The translations under genes were made by a program, and so were the position numbers. The notes below the pieces were generated by a model, which worked only from the letters and a program-made list of their open reading frames with translations, ran no database searches and was not told where the DNA came from. This document shows, in pieces, positions 31,977 to 41,363 of a stretch of 64,000 nucleotides of DNA. Within the stretch, counting starts at the first letter, position 1, and every line of letters starts with the position of its first letter. This DNA comes from an uncultured Oscillospiraceae bacterium (GTDB lineage: Bacteria; Bacillota; Clostridia; Oscillospirales; Oscillospiraceae), in assembly GCA_934589705.1 (NCBI GenBank), contig CAKTOH010000002.1, positions 1-64,000 on the forward strand, written 5' to 3'.

Positions 31977-33056
31977 CTACGCTCCTTCCGCCCGGTAGAC
32001 CCGGACATAGCTTTCCGCCATGTGGGCGGCGGAGAATGTTTCGCTTCCTGCCTTGGCAGCCAGACCCAGGGTCTTTCGCAGGGCTTCGTCTTCCAGTATC
32101 CGGCAGGCTGCCTGGGCAACTTTTTCCGGGGTACAGTCCGTCAGAATGGCGCTTTTTCCGTCTGCCAGCATATCCGGCACACCGCCGACTTTACTGGCCA
32201 CGATGGGAAGGCCGGTGCCCATTGCCTCGATCAGCGTCATGGGCATTCCTTCGTATCGGGAGGGCAGCAGGAACAGGTCGGATTTTTGCAGATAGGGGTA
32301 AACGTTGCTCTGACTGCCCAAGAAATCCACTCTGTCGGAGAGGCCAAGTGTTTTTGCAAGGGCTTGGGTCTGCTCCAGAAGCTCCCCATCCCCCAGCAGA
32401 TTCAGCCGGGTGTTGGGGTGCTTTTTATGAATCAAGGCAAAGGCACGAAGAAGACCTTCGTGATTTTTTTGTTCGTTAAACCGGCCGATATGGGTTAAAA
32501 TCGCCGGATTTTGCAGGGTATAATCCTGCTTTTCCTGGCAACGGGACAAATCGATGCCGTTGTAGATAGTGGGAATTTTCTCCAAGGGCAGACCGTAAAA
32601 GGCGGCGATGCTCTTCTGCACCTCCGGGCTGAGAGCCACGGGGACAGACCAGCCACGGGAGAAATAGAAGCCGTTGATAAGCTTCTGCGCCCGGCCTTCG
32701 GCCTCCTTATCCGCCACATTGTGGACGGTATGGACACACCGAGGCACGCCTGCCAGCTTTGCCGCCGCCGCGGCGTATTTGATCACATCCAGGTGGGTGT
32801 GCACCACGTCGGGCTTTTCCTGCGTCATAAGCTTTTTGAGCTTACCGATCATGGATACATCCAGCCCCAGCTTTTTATCTAAGTAGTGAATTTTCACCCC
32901 GGCCTCTTCCATCCGCCGGGAAATGGGGGTGCGCTCGCCGTAAAGGCTCACCACCACCACCTGATGTCCCATATCTTTCAGGGCGTAGGTGAGATTTTCG
33001 CACATGGTCTCCGCCCCGCCGAAGCAGAAATAGGGAATCACCTGCATGATTTTCAT
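31977..33056 (-). CDS. Family 4 glycosyltransferase
   Basis: 359 residues, GT-B: N-terminal KIMQVIPYFCFGGAE and C-terminal ILTHIGRFNEQKNHEGLLRA (about 185) with E-x7-E EGMPMTLIE (about 266). The N-terminal GGAE start is typical of retaining capsule glycosyltransferases. Separated from the upstream GT4 by 9 bases. Confidence 0.9.
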   Translation of the reverse strand: MKIMQVIPYFCFGGAETMCENLTYALKDMGHQVVVVSLYGERTPISRRMEEAGVKIHYLDKKLGLDVSMIGKLKKLMTQEKPDVVHTHLDVIKYAAAAAKLAGVPRCVHTVHNVADKEAEGRAQKLINGFYFSRGWSVPVALSPEVQKSIAAFYGLPLEKIPTIYNGIDLSRCQEKQDYTLQNPAILTHIGRFNEQKNHEGLLRAFALIHKKHPNTRLNLLGDGELLEQTQALAKTLGLSDRVDFLGSQSNVYPYLQKSDLFLLPSRYEGMPMTLIEAMGTGLPIVASKVGGVPDMLADGKSAILTDCTPEKVAQAACRILEDEALRKTLGLAAKAGSETFSAAHMAESYVRVYRAEGA

Positions 33057-33065
33057 AGGCTCTCC

Positions 33066-34097
33066 TTATTGGTAAGCAGTCCAGATCGCTTGCTTGTAGG
33101 CTTCTCCGTCGTTGAGAGAATCGAATTTTTTTCGGGCGTTTTCCGCCAAAAGCTGCCGGTGCTCCGGCTGGGTGAAGATTTTCAGCAAATCTGCCGCCAT
33201 CTGCTCGTCGCTTTCCGTCAGGTAGCCGCTGATGCCGTCGGTGAGCAAGTCCTTCATGCCGTCCGAGGGGGTGCTGACCACCGGAGTACCCAGCGCCATG
33301 GCTTCCAGGGCGCACATGGGGGTTCCCTCCCACCGGGAGGTGAGGATCATAGCCTTGCTGCCCGCCACCATCTTGATGGGGTTCGGCTGGAAGCCCAGGA
33401 AATGCACCGTGTCTTCCAGGTTCAGTTCCTGACTCAGGGCTTTCAGCTCATCTTCCAGCTCTCCGGTGCCCACGATGGCCACCTTCAGGTCTGGCTTGCT
33501 TTCCTTCAATCGGGCGCACAGCCGCAGAAGCCGCTGGGGGTTCTTCTGATAGGTCAGCCGCCCCACATAAATCAGGTCATAGTCGTAGGTATTGGAATCC
33601 TGAGAAAGCTTGGTGTAGATTTCATCGGTATCAATCACATTATACAGGACGCTGCTCTTCCTGGCAAACAGCTTATGAAAGGCGTAGCCGTCAAAGGAGC
33701 TTTGGGACACCCAGAATATGTGTTTTGCCCGGAAACCCGCCAGCAGATAGCCAACGGTTTTCGGGGACAGTCCCCGGGCATCGTAGGCGTTGTTGTGAAT
33801 GTGGGAAACCAGGGGAATGTTTCCGCAGCACAGAGCGGAAAAGAAGCCGGCTCGCATGTCGTGGGCGTGAATCAGGTCGGGCTTCTGCTCCCGGATGACC
33901 CGGCTGAGCTCGGAAACGGACATGGTCTTCATGGGAAGGTAGGTGACCCCCTGGGCTTCCACCATTTTCCGGACAATGTCGCTTTCCGGGCTGCAATAGA
34001 CCATCTCCACTTCGCCCTGAAAGGCATGGATGATCTGGCAGACCACCTTCTCCGCGCCGGAATAGATCCGGGAGTTCAGAACGTGCATCACTTTCAT
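33066..34097 (-). CDS. Family 4 glycosyltransferase
   Basis: 343 residues, GT-B: KVMHVLNSRIYSGAEKV at the start, YVGRLTYQKNPQRLL (about 175) and E-x7-E EGTPMCALE (about 261). It shares an ATGA overlap with the deacetylase gene, so the two are translationally coupled; they may act on the same residue. Confidence 0.9.
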   Translation of the reverse strand: MKVMHVLNSRIYSGAEKVVCQIIHAFQGEVEMVYCSPESDIVRKMVEAQGVTYLPMKTMSVSELSRVIREQKPDLIHAHDMRAGFFSALCCGNIPLVSHIHNNAYDARGLSPKTVGYLLAGFRAKHIFWVSQSSFDGYAFHKLFARKSSVLYNVIDTDEIYTKLSQDSNTYDYDLIYVGRLTYQKNPQRLLRLCARLKESKPDLKVAIVGTGELEDELKALSQELNLEDTVHFLGFQPNPIKMVAGSKAMILTSRWEGTPMCALEAMALGTPVVSTPSDGMKDLLTDGISGYLTESDEQMAADLLKIFTQPEHRQLLAENARKKFDSLNDGEAYKQAIWTAYQ

Positions 34098-35062
34098 AAA
34101 TGTCCCTCTTTTTCCAGCACCCGGGCGGCCTCGCCCATGTTAAGGCTGCGCATTCCGTAGGCTTTTTGCAGCTGGGTGTAATATTCAAAGATTTCCTCCA
34201 GCTGCTTCAGATGGGCCTCGGTATCCACGCCGATGTTGTGGGGATGCCACCACAGGTGGAAGGTCAGGCCGTTCTTTGCCGCGTGCAGCATCTGGCGTTT
34301 GATTCTGCGAAGCTTCAGGCCCTCCAGGAAGGCCAGCGGACGCAGAATGGGCTTGTACATCCGGGAGCCGGTGAGATTCCAGATGCCCCTCTCGTTTTTC
34401 GGGGTATAGCCCCCCTGACCGGTCAGAGGCAGGTACACGTCCAGCAGGCGCAGTGCCCGCAGAAGGGGGCGAAAACGGATTTTTTTATGAATCCAGTCGT
34501 TTTCCTCGTCCCGGTAGGCGGTGAAGCCCGCCTGACGAAGAACTTCCGTGTATTCCGGCTCGCACTGGTTTCTGGGGAGAATCACGGAGGTCAGGTCATA
34601 GCCCTTGGCCTTGGCGATGGCCTTCGCCGCTGCCATGTCCTGGGCGAACTGGGCTGGGGTCTGCCCCGGCTCCCGGCAGTAATAGTGGCTGAAGGTGTGG
34701 CTTCCTACCTCCTGACCCGGAGTCCGGGCGATGATTTTCAGCAGCGACGGGGCAAAAAAACAGGGAGCATCCATCTCGTTCTCCCCTACCCCGGCAAGGT
34801 AGTCGTAGGGGGCAATTTTCGCATTTTTATAGGTGGGCTTTTCGGCGGGGCAAAAGGTTTCAAGTTCCGATTTGTTATCCGCAAACAGAAAGCCCACGGC
34901 AGCCCAGGTGGCGTGAATGCCGTACTTCTGAAAAAGCGCCAGAAGCTGAGGGATGGCCTTCCGGCCTCCCAGCACATGGGGCTGGTATTCTTCCAGAGGG
35001 CACACGTCCAGCATACCCCAGAACAACTCAAAATCCAAAGATACGATCAGCGTTCCCGGCAT
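34094..35062 (-). CDS. Polysaccharide deacetylase (NodB/CE4 family)
   Basis: 322 residues from the ATG at 35062. The N-terminal VSLDFELFWG takes the place of the usual TFDDG metal-binding motif, and GSHTFSHYYC at about residue 128 carries the two His ligands. ATWAAVGFL and the C-terminal LHLWWHP-like block (LTFHLWWHPHNIG, about 270) complete the barrel. Family members remove N- or O-acetyl groups from glycans. Its position in the glycan operon suggests de-N-acetylation of a hexosamine, giving the polymer a free amine; that is inference. It lacks a signal peptide, so it acts in the cytoplasm. Confidence 0.85.
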   Translation of the reverse strand: MPGTLIVSLDFELFWGMLDVCPLEEYQPHVLGGRKAIPQLLALFQKYGIHATWAAVGFLFADNKSELETFCPAEKPTYKNAKIAPYDYLAGVGENEMDAPCFFAPSLLKIIARTPGQEVGSHTFSHYYCREPGQTPAQFAQDMAAAKAIAKAKGYDLTSVILPRNQCEPEYTEVLRQAGFTAYRDEENDWIHKKIRFRPLLRALRLLDVYLPLTGQGGYTPKNERGIWNLTGSRMYKPILRPLAFLEGLKLRRIKRQMLHAAKNGLTFHLWWHPHNIGVDTEAHLKQLEEIFEYYTQLQKAYGMRSLNMGEAARVLEKEGHL

Positions 35063-35063
35063 G

Positions 35064-36203
35064 TCAGCGTTCCCCCTCCCCAAAGTAAATTTTCTTCATC
35101 TGATTGTGGACGGTTTCCTCGTCAAAAAGCTCCGCCCGTGCCTGAGCCGCCTTGCCCAGGCGCTTTCGGTACTCCGGCTCGGCATACAGGCGCAAAAGAG
35201 CCAGGCTCAGTGCCTCCGGGTTGTTCTCGCAGAACAGGCCGGAGACGCCGTCCTCAATCAAATCCGTATTGCCACGGATTCTGGTGCAGACAATGGGCAT
35301 TGCGCTGCTCATGGCCTCCATCAGGGCTACGGACAGTCCCTCCCGGAAGGACATAAAGGCAAACAGGTCACAGCTGCGGTACAGCTCCGGTGCGTCCGAC
35401 CGATAGCCCAGGAAATGGACATGGTCGGAAATGCCCAGCTCCCTGGCGCTTTCCTCCAGGGAGGGCCACATCTCCCCCCGGCCTACGATCAGGTAGTGGA
35501 TTCTGGCAAATTCCGGTTTGTCTTTCAAGGCAGCCAGCGCCCGCAGAACCGTAATATGGTTTTTATTGGCGGTCATTTCCGCCACGGTAAGCATCAGAAA
35601 ATCCTCGTCGGAAAAGCCCAGTTCCTTCCGCTTGGCGGAAACGTCCAGGGAAAGCTCCCGGAATTTTCTCGTAGGAATGCCCACCCCGGGGACATATTCA
35701 ATGCGCTTGGCAGGAAGATGCTTTTTTGCCCGGGCGTAGTCTTCTTTGTTGATGGTAATGAGCACGTCCGTCACCGGAGCCAGAAGCCGCTCCGGCGGGT
35801 AGAAGAGAAGCCAATTTTGGAGTGGCGCCCCGGTGAAAAAATGGAAGCCATGGGCGGTGTAAATCACACGGGTGCCCCGCTTTCTGGCATCCCGGGCGGC
35901 CAGCCGGGCAATGAGCGCCCCCACCGGGGTGTGGCAGTGGATGATGTCGTAGTGCTCGGAATCGATGATTTGTTTCAGCATCCGATAGGCGGTGACATTT
36001 TTGGGCTTCCAGGGCATCCGCTCGAAGGGGATGTCGTAAAAGTGGTCGCAGTAAGGAATGACGCAGTCTGCCGGGTTTTCGTAGTCGTTCCGGGAGGCCA
36101 CCGCCGTTTCCCAGCCCGCATCCTGGAACATTTTCAGGTATGGCAGGTGGAACTGCATAATGTGGGTTTTCACCACCGTAGCCACAAACAGTACCTTTTT
36201 CAT
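35064..36203 (-). CDS. Family 4 glycosyltransferase, first gene of unit 2
   Basis: 379 residues from the ATG at 36203 (GGGAGGGAAG upstream). The N-terminal KVLFVATVVKTHIMQFHLPYL and IIHCHTPVGALIARLAAR (about 90) are typical of EpsD/CpsF-like GT4 enzymes. The donor domain has MTANKNHITVLRAL (about 205) and E-x7-E EGLSVALME (about 291). It is the first gene after the promoter at 36271-36299 and so may act early in assembly of the ABC-exported polymer. Confidence 0.92.
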   Translation of the reverse strand: MKKVLFVATVVKTHIMQFHLPYLKMFQDAGWETAVASRNDYENPADCVIPYCDHFYDIPFERMPWKPKNVTAYRMLKQIIDSEHYDIIHCHTPVGALIARLAARDARKRGTRVIYTAHGFHFFTGAPLQNWLLFYPPERLLAPVTDVLITINKEDYARAKKHLPAKRIEYVPGVGIPTRKFRELSLDVSAKRKELGFSDEDFLMLTVAEMTANKNHITVLRALAALKDKPEFARIHYLIVGRGEMWPSLEESARELGISDHVHFLGYRSDAPELYRSCDLFAFMSFREGLSVALMEAMSSAMPIVCTRIRGNTDLIEDGVSGLFCENNPEALSLALLRLYAEPEYRKRLGKAAQARAELFDEETVHNQMKKIYFGEGER

Positions 36204-36270
36204 CCGGCTTCCCTCCCGTCTGTTTCCTCCCGCTTTTCCCAACTGGGAAAATGGTCACAATCTCGTCTGT

Positions 36271-36299
36271 ATTGTACACCTTTTTCCGATGAAATGCAA
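36271..36299 (-). promoter_or_regulatory. Promoter of glycan unit 2
   Basis: Minus-strand TTGCAT (36294-36299), 17-base spacer, TACAAT (36271-36276). It lies just downstream of the terminator of unit 1 and shows that the ABC-linked genes have their own start site. Confidence 0.8.
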
Positions 36300-36306
36300 C
36301 CCTGAG

Positions 36307-36337
36307 AAAAAGTGCCTGAGCGGAATCGCTCAGGCAC
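36307..36337 (-). terminator. Terminator of glycan unit 1 (after wzx)
   Basis: Minus-strand stem GTGCCTGAGCG/CGCTCAGGCAC (11 bp, 4-base loop) followed by TTTTT. Confidence 0.9.
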
Positions 36338-36345
36338 CGGAGAGA

Positions 36346-37734
36346 TCAAATCAAAACCCTGCGCTTGCGGATACGCAGAAGCTCAAAAATGCCGAACAGG
36401 CCGCCCACGGCCCAGCGCAGAAGCCACAGGTTCGGGGTCAGGAACACCAGAGCCGTCACCGCGCAGAACACCGCCGCGTAGGCAATCCACAGCTTCACCG
36501 GGAAGGGGTAGTCCTTCTTCCCCAGAAGCCGCCGACAGTAGCCGTAGTGAAGCACCAGCTGAACACCATGGGAAATCAGGGTAGCCACTGCCGCCCCGGC
36601 CATGCCGATTTTCAGGATAAACAGGTAATTGAGCACCACGTTCACCAGGGACGAGGCGATGGTGACCCCCGCCGTCACCTTGGGCTTCTTGTGGTAATAC
36701 TCGAAATTCACCGGGAAGGTGCACAGGAAATTCAGGTAATATCCGGCAACAAACAGCGGAATCAGCTTGGTCGCCCGCCAATAGGGCTGCGGCACATACA
36801 CATGGTAGACCTCCGGCGCCAGCAGGATAAACCCGCAGGAGAGCACCGTGAAGACCTCCAGAAAGTTCCGGGTCTTGCTCAGCACGGCCTCCCGCTGTCC
36901 CCGCTTGAATTCGTCGAAAAAAAAGGGACACCAGGTATTATTCAGGGCGGTAAACAGGATGAACAGGAAGTTACTCAGGGTCAGGGCGCTGCTGTAGTGA
37001 CCCACCGTAGCCAAATCCAGCATGTGCTGAAGCATCAGCTGGTCGCTCTGGCCTAAAATCAGATCCGTCAGATTGTGAAAAACCGCCGGGATCGCCAAAA
37101 AGATGCAGAATTTCCAATAATCCTTCCGGTAAAAGGTCTTGCCCCGAAGAAGGATACAGATGCAGATGGGAATGCCCAGAAGCCCATAGGATGCGGCATT
37201 GGCAACCACCCGACCGTAGTAGCGGATGCTCATAGGCAGCCGAAGCACCAGCACCACCGCCAGCACCAGCGGAATCAGAGAAACCGTCAGCGACAGCAGC
37301 ATATTCCAGCCTGCCCGGTACTCATAGACATTTTTGATGTGCAGGAAATTGACGCAGAAGGTGCCGAAGGCCTGTAGGAGCATCAGGCACACCAGGGCCT
37401 TGTCCAGAGCCAGTATCCGGGAAATGGGAGAAAGGAAAATCAGCACAAACCCGGCGCAGACCGAAAAGGTCAGCACCGAAAGCCCCATGGCCGCGGACTG
37501 GTAGCGTTTCTGGTCTTCCTCGGAAAACTCCACCCGGGCGTTAACCAGAGTGGCCTGGGTTTGCAGGGTAAACACCACCGTCAGAATGCTGACCCAGATG
37601 TTGTAGATTTTCAGGGCGCCGTAGCCGCTGTCCCCCAGAAGCCGGGAGAACAAGGGGCCGGTGATGATGGAAATGCCATTGAGCAAAACAGTGCTGAAAA
37701 TATTAAATAAAGCAACGCGATTTCGTTTTTTCAT
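36346..37734 (-). CDS. wzx: Polysaccharide flippase, Wzx/MATE-like
   Basis: 462 residues, almost entirely hydrophobic with 12-14 predicted membrane helices. It starts with the family-typical NIFSTVLLNGISIITGPLFS and GALKIYNIWVSI. Such proteins flip undecaprenyl-linked repeat units across the membrane. It is the last gene of the Wzx/Wzy unit, followed by a strong terminator. Confidence 0.92.
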   Translation of the reverse strand: MKKRNRVALFNIFSTVLLNGISIITGPLFSRLLGDSGYGALKIYNIWVSILTVVFTLQTQATLVNARVEFSEEDQKRYQSAAMGLSVLTFSVCAGFVLIFLSPISRILALDKALVCLMLLQAFGTFCVNFLHIKNVYEYRAGWNMLLSLTVSLIPLVLAVVLVLRLPMSIRYYGRVVANAASYGLLGIPICICILLRGKTFYRKDYWKFCIFLAIPAVFHNLTDLILGQSDQLMLQHMLDLATVGHYSSALTLSNFLFILFTALNNTWCPFFFDEFKRGQREAVLSKTRNFLEVFTVLSCGFILLAPEVYHVYVPQPYWRATKLIPLFVAGYYLNFLCTFPVNFEYYHKKPKVTAGVTIASSLVNVVLNYLFILKIGMAGAAVATLISHGVQLVLHYGYCRRLLGKKDYPFPVKLWIAYAAVFCAVTALVFLTPNLWLLRWAVGGLFGIFELLRIRKRRVLI

Positions 37735-37743
37735 GTTTCTTTC

Positions 37744-38724
37744 CTATTTGACCCGGTGAAGCAGCGGACGCAAAAGCCGGTACAGACCCAGCACCAGCAG
37801 CAAGTCCGTCACCCGCTCCTGGAAGGAAAAGCCCGGGGCAGTCAGGAAAAAGCCGGTGTGCTTGGCCAGCGCCCGGCGGGCATCCCGGTACTGCGCCTCA
37901 TACCTTTTCCGCGTTTGTCTGTCCGACTGGGACAAAAGCAGCAGAATGTGCGCCAGAGAGTGCACCCGGAGGAAGCGGGCGGATTGGGTGATTTCCGGAT
38001 AATTTTTTCGAATATAAGGGTAGATTTCCGCTGTATTCTGGGAATAGTGGAAGGTTTTATCCGTGATTTCCACCGTTTGGGTAATGCTTCCCTGCCGGTG
38101 GAAATAGCAGTACAGCGGCTCCGGACACAGAGCCACCCGCTCCGCTTTCAGAGCAAGGCGGTAGGTCACCGGCATATCCTCGCAGACCCGGCCTTCCGGG
38201 TAGCGCATATTCTCAAACAGCTCCCGGCGGTAGAGCTTGTCGCAGGCACTGGAATCGCAGCCGTCGTAGCGGAAGATTCTGCCCGCGAAGGCCACGCCGG
38301 AAAGACACTCGTCGTTTTTGGGGCACAGACCGATTTTCTGCTCGCCGGTTTTTTCCTGCACGTCATAACGTCCGCCGCAGGAAAGCTGGGCATCCCACTT
38401 TATGAGGGCGGACAGGAGGGTTTCGTACATCTGTGGGGCGATCCAGTCATCGCTGTCCACGAAGCCGATAAACTCCCCGGTGGCAGCGTCCAGGCCGGCG
38501 TTTCTGGCAGAGCTGAGGCCGCCGTTTTCCTTGTGAATCACCCGAAACCTATGGTCTTTTTCCGCATATTCATCGCAGATTTTTCCGCAATTATCCGGAG
38601 AGCCGTCGTCCACCAGAAGGATTTCCAGATTCCGGTAAGTTTGGCCAAGAATGGAGTCCAGGCACCGGGGCAGGAAAGCCTCCACCCGGTAAACGGGCAC
38701 AATTACGCTGATGAGAGGATTCAT
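37744..38724 (-). CDS. Family 2 glycosyltransferase
   Basis: 326 residues from the ATG at 38724 (GAAGGAGC upstream). Motifs are ISVIVPVYRV, LLVDDGSPDNCG (about 36) and GFVDSDDWI (about 89); the C-terminal half contains CEDMPVTYRLAL (about 180) and a helical tail. It lies 9 bases before wzx and 1 base after the GT4 gene. Confidence 0.9.
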   Translation of the reverse strand: MNPLISVIVPVYRVEAFLPRCLDSILGQTYRNLEILLVDDGSPDNCGKICDEYAEKDHRFRVIHKENGGLSSARNAGLDAATGEFIGFVDSDDWIAPQMYETLLSALIKWDAQLSCGGRYDVQEKTGEQKIGLCPKNDECLSGVAFAGRIFRYDGCDSSACDKLYRRELFENMRYPEGRVCEDMPVTYRLALKAERVALCPEPLYCYFHRQGSITQTVEITDKTFHYSQNTAEIYPYIRKNYPEITQSARFLRVHSLAHILLLLSQSDRQTRKRYEAQYRDARRALAKHTGFFLTAPGFSFQERVTDLLLVLGLYRLLRPLLHRVK

Positions 38725-38725
38725 A

Positions 38726-39967
38726 TCAGGCTCCTTCGGACAGCCGCCGGTAGATGGCAAGCAGGGTATCCAGATTGGTTTTTGGGTCGTGGGTTATCCG
38801 GGCATGGGCACGGGCTCTTTCTCCCATAGCCGCGGCCTGATCTTCCAGGGCAAACACCCGGCAGATTCCCTCTGCCAGGGCTTCCGGGGAAACAGGCGGG
38901 CAGAGAATGCCCTCTTCCGAACTCAGAACGCTGGCCACGCCCCCCACATCCGCCGCAACGCTGGGCGTTCCCAGAAGCATGGCCTCTCCCAGGGAATTGG
39001 GGGAATTTTCCATAGTGGAGGGCAGAACAAAGACGTTGGCCTTCAGATAGCTTTCCTTCATCTGCCCGGCAGAAAGGGAGCCTAAACAGGTGATTTTGTC
39101 TGCCAGGCCGTACTTTTTCGCAAGACCCGCCAGGTATTTTTCGTAGCCGTTCTGCCGCAGACCCGACTGCAAAAAGGAGCGGCCGCAGACGTTGATCCGG
39201 GCATCCGGGTATTGCCGCAAAACCTCCGGCATGGCCTCCAGCAGAAGATGAAAGCCCTTGATGGGATAGACACAGCTGGAAGCGAAAATACTGTGCTTTT
39301 CGCAGGTTTCGTACTGCCACTTTCCCTCATAGAAGGGATTTCGCAGGGTCTCGTTGCAGAAATGGTAGGTCAGCTTTGGGTTGATTTCCAGAACCGATTC
39401 CCGATCCCAGTCCGTTCTGCCGATGACGTGGCGCAATTTTTTCAGAGCATCAATTTCCAGCTCCCCACGCTGGGTATAGACCCGCCTCTGGTTGGCAACG
39501 CTGTCCCGAAGAAGGAAGTCCCGAAGGGTCTTGCAGCCTAGCGCTCCTACCGGCAGCCCATCGGCATAGTGAGGCGCAATTTTGCAGCACAGGCCCTGGA
39601 TGCTGGCAACAGTCCTGTCCAGCATTCCCGCCGCCTTGGCCGCGTTCACCATAGCCAGAGCGTGGTGATACTCCACACCCCAGATGTGAATCACGTCCGG
39701 CTGATAGGCTTCCAGCTCCTTTTGAAAAGTCTGCGCCAGCTCCGGCCGGTAGAGATGGGCCGGGGTCTCCGGCACAGGAGCATAGCTGCAAAATGCGTCC
39801 AGTTGTCCCGGCTCCCCGCCTCCTCGATATAAAATCCGCAGCGTCACATCCTGCCGGCGCAGATCGGACAGCACATGATCCAGCCAGTTCACCTGACCTG
39901 CTTCTTTCCCGGTGAGCGCCGACCGGATGAGGCCGGGGGCATTGTTGCACAGCCAGAGCAGCTTCAT
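38726..39967 (-). CDS. Family 4 glycosyltransferase
   Basis: 413 residues from the ATG at 39967, overlapping the acetyltransferase stop (ATGA). [20 protein letters not shown] at the start, [14 protein letters not shown] (about 90), [18 protein letters not shown] (about 232) and E-x7-[10 protein letters not shown] (about 322). The long N-terminal domain is typical of WcaL/AmsK-like enzymes. Confidence 0.9.
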   Translation of the reverse strand: MKLLWLCNNAPGLIRSALTGKEAGQVNWLDHVLSDLRRQDVTLRILYRGGGEPGQLDAFCSYAPVPETPAHLYRPELAQTFQKELEAYQPDVIHIWGVEYHHALAMVNAAKAAGMLDRTVASIQGLCCKIAPHYADGLPVGALGCKTLRDFLLRDSVANQRRVYTQRGELEIDALKKLRHVIGRTDWDRESVLEINPKLTYHFCNETLRNPFYEGKWQYETCEKHSIFASSCVYPIKGFHLLLEAMPEVLRQYPDARINVCGRSFLQSGLRQNGYEKYLAGLAKKYGLADKITCLGSLSAGQMKESYLKANVFVLPSTMENSPNSLGEAMLLGTPSVAADVGGVASVLSSEEGILCPPVSPEALAEGICRVFALEDQAAAMGERARAHARITHDPKTNLDTLLAIYRRLSEGA

Positions 39968-40563
39968 AGGTTCTCTCCTTTTTGTGGGGCAATCCCGATT
40001 TTTTTTGCCGGATTTCCTCCCCATATTTCCCCGGTTGGGACATTTTTCGTCACCACAGAGCCGGCGCCAATGATCGCCCGATCGCCGATCGTGACTCCCT
40101 TGAGAATCAGCGCACCCGCACCCACGAACACATCATCGCCAATGGTTACAGGGCGGGATATCGGCACGTCAATTTCCGCGCCCCTGCCCCGGTTCCAGTA
40201 TTCCAGGCTATGGGCATCGGAGTCCATGATCTTCACCCCGCCGCCCAGCAGCACCCGGTTTCCGATGGTTACCCGATTGACGCAGGAGATAGCCGCGCCG
40301 GACATGCCCACCTCATCCCCAATGGTCAGGGTTCCGGTGGTCACGTTGAACACGGTTTGCGGATAGCAGCCCATGGCGGGATTGGCACTGGTTTTGGAAT
40401 TGATCCGTACATTTTTGCCAATACGGATAGTACCTCTGCCGTAAATCGCCAAAATTCCGTGGAATCGAATGGACTTGTCATACTGCACACATTTTCTTCG
40501 AAACAGCAACAGGCACCACAGCCGCTCCCAAGCGGCAATCAGGCCAAGAAGAATTTGTTTCAT
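39964..40563 (-). CDS. Hexapeptide-repeat acyltransferase (WcaF/NodL-like)
   Basis: 199 residues from the ATG at 40563. An N-terminal hydrophobic segment ([20 protein letters not shown]) may hold it at the membrane. From about residue 45 left-handed beta-helix repeats follow ([31 protein letters not shown]), with a His in [10 protein letters not shown] (about 125) and the coenzyme A loop at [15 protein letters not shown] (about 170). It probably O-acetylates a repeat-unit sugar. Coupled by ATGA overlaps to genes on both sides. Confidence 0.9.
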   Translation of the reverse strand: MKQILLGLIAAWERLWCLLLFRRKCVQYDKSIRFHGILAIYGRGTIRIGKNVRINSKTSANPAMGCYPQTVFNVTTGTLTIGDEVGMSGAAISCVNRVTIGNRVLLGGGVKIMDSDAHSLEYWNRGRGAEIDVPISRPVTIGDDVFVGAGALILKGVTIGDRAIIGAGSVVTKNVPTGEIWGGNPAKKIGIAPQKGENL

Positions 40564-41363
40564 CGAGAAAAATGCTCCTTCCAATGGTACATGGTTCGTA
40601 TCAGCCTATAATAGGCACCGCTGTATTTGGGGCTCTGGGACAGCTTCACCCGTGCCTTCTGGAAGGTCAGCGCCATCAGAAGGGCATATTTTCGCTGTTC
40701 CCATTTGGGCATATAGGTATCCATCAAGCGCTTCTGATCTGCCTGGTTCCGGGCTTTATGCTTCTCGCTGGCACTTTCCCCCGCGCCCTGATAATTGGCA
40801 ATGACCCGGTCAATGTACACAGGGCTTACGCCCTTGCCGCAGACCAGATACCAGAGCATTTCCCGGTCGGCAAGAATCCTGTAGCTCAGATCATAGGGGT
40901 GTTCGGCAAAAATATCCGCCCGGTAAACGGTTGCCTGATGGCAGATCATGGTGCGGTAGCAGCTCATCCGAGTGAAGTGTTTGGGATAAGCCCGCACCTG
41001 CCCGGTCTGACGGTCGAAGCAGCTGCCATAGTACAGCGGCGCCCGGGTGCTCTCAATGATGGAAGCCATATCCGCAAGCACCCGGTTGTCATAAAACCAG
41101 TCTCCGGCGTTCATAAAAATCAGGTAGTCGCCGGAGGCTTCCAAAACCGCCTGGTTCATGGCATCGTAAATGCCCGTATCCTTCTTTCGCACCAGGCGAA
41201 TCCGGTCATCGGCAGGAAGCTTTTCTACCGAGCCGTCGGTGGAAAAGCCGTCCTTGACGATAATCTCAAAATTCTCGTAGGTCTGGCACAGGGTGTCCGT
41301 CACTGTGGCGATCAGGTCTTCCCCGGCGTTCAGGCACACTGTGATAATACTGAAGCGAATCAT
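40560..41363 (-). CDS. Family 2 glycosyltransferase, WcaE-like
   Basis: 267 residues from the ATG at 41363. [23 protein letters not shown] (about 36), the GIYDAMNQ block (about 66) and FMNAGDWF (about 89) match the colanic-acid WcaE/WcaA group, where the DxD motif is replaced by NAGD. ATGA overlaps on both sides couple it to the GT4 and acetyltransferase genes. Confidence 0.9.
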   Translation of the reverse strand: MIRFSIITVCLNAGEDLIATVTDTLCQTYENFEIIVKDGFSTDGSVEKLPADDRIRLVRKKDTGIYDAMNQAVLEASGDYLIFMNAGDWFYDNRVLADMASIIESTRAPLYYGSCFDRQTGQVRAYPKHFTRMSCYRTMICHQATVYRADIFAEHPYDLSYRILADREMLWYLVCGKGVSPVYIDRVIANYQGAGESASEKHKARNQADQKRLMDTYMPKWEQRKYALLMALTFQKARVKLSQSPKYSGAYYRLIRTMYHWKEHFSR

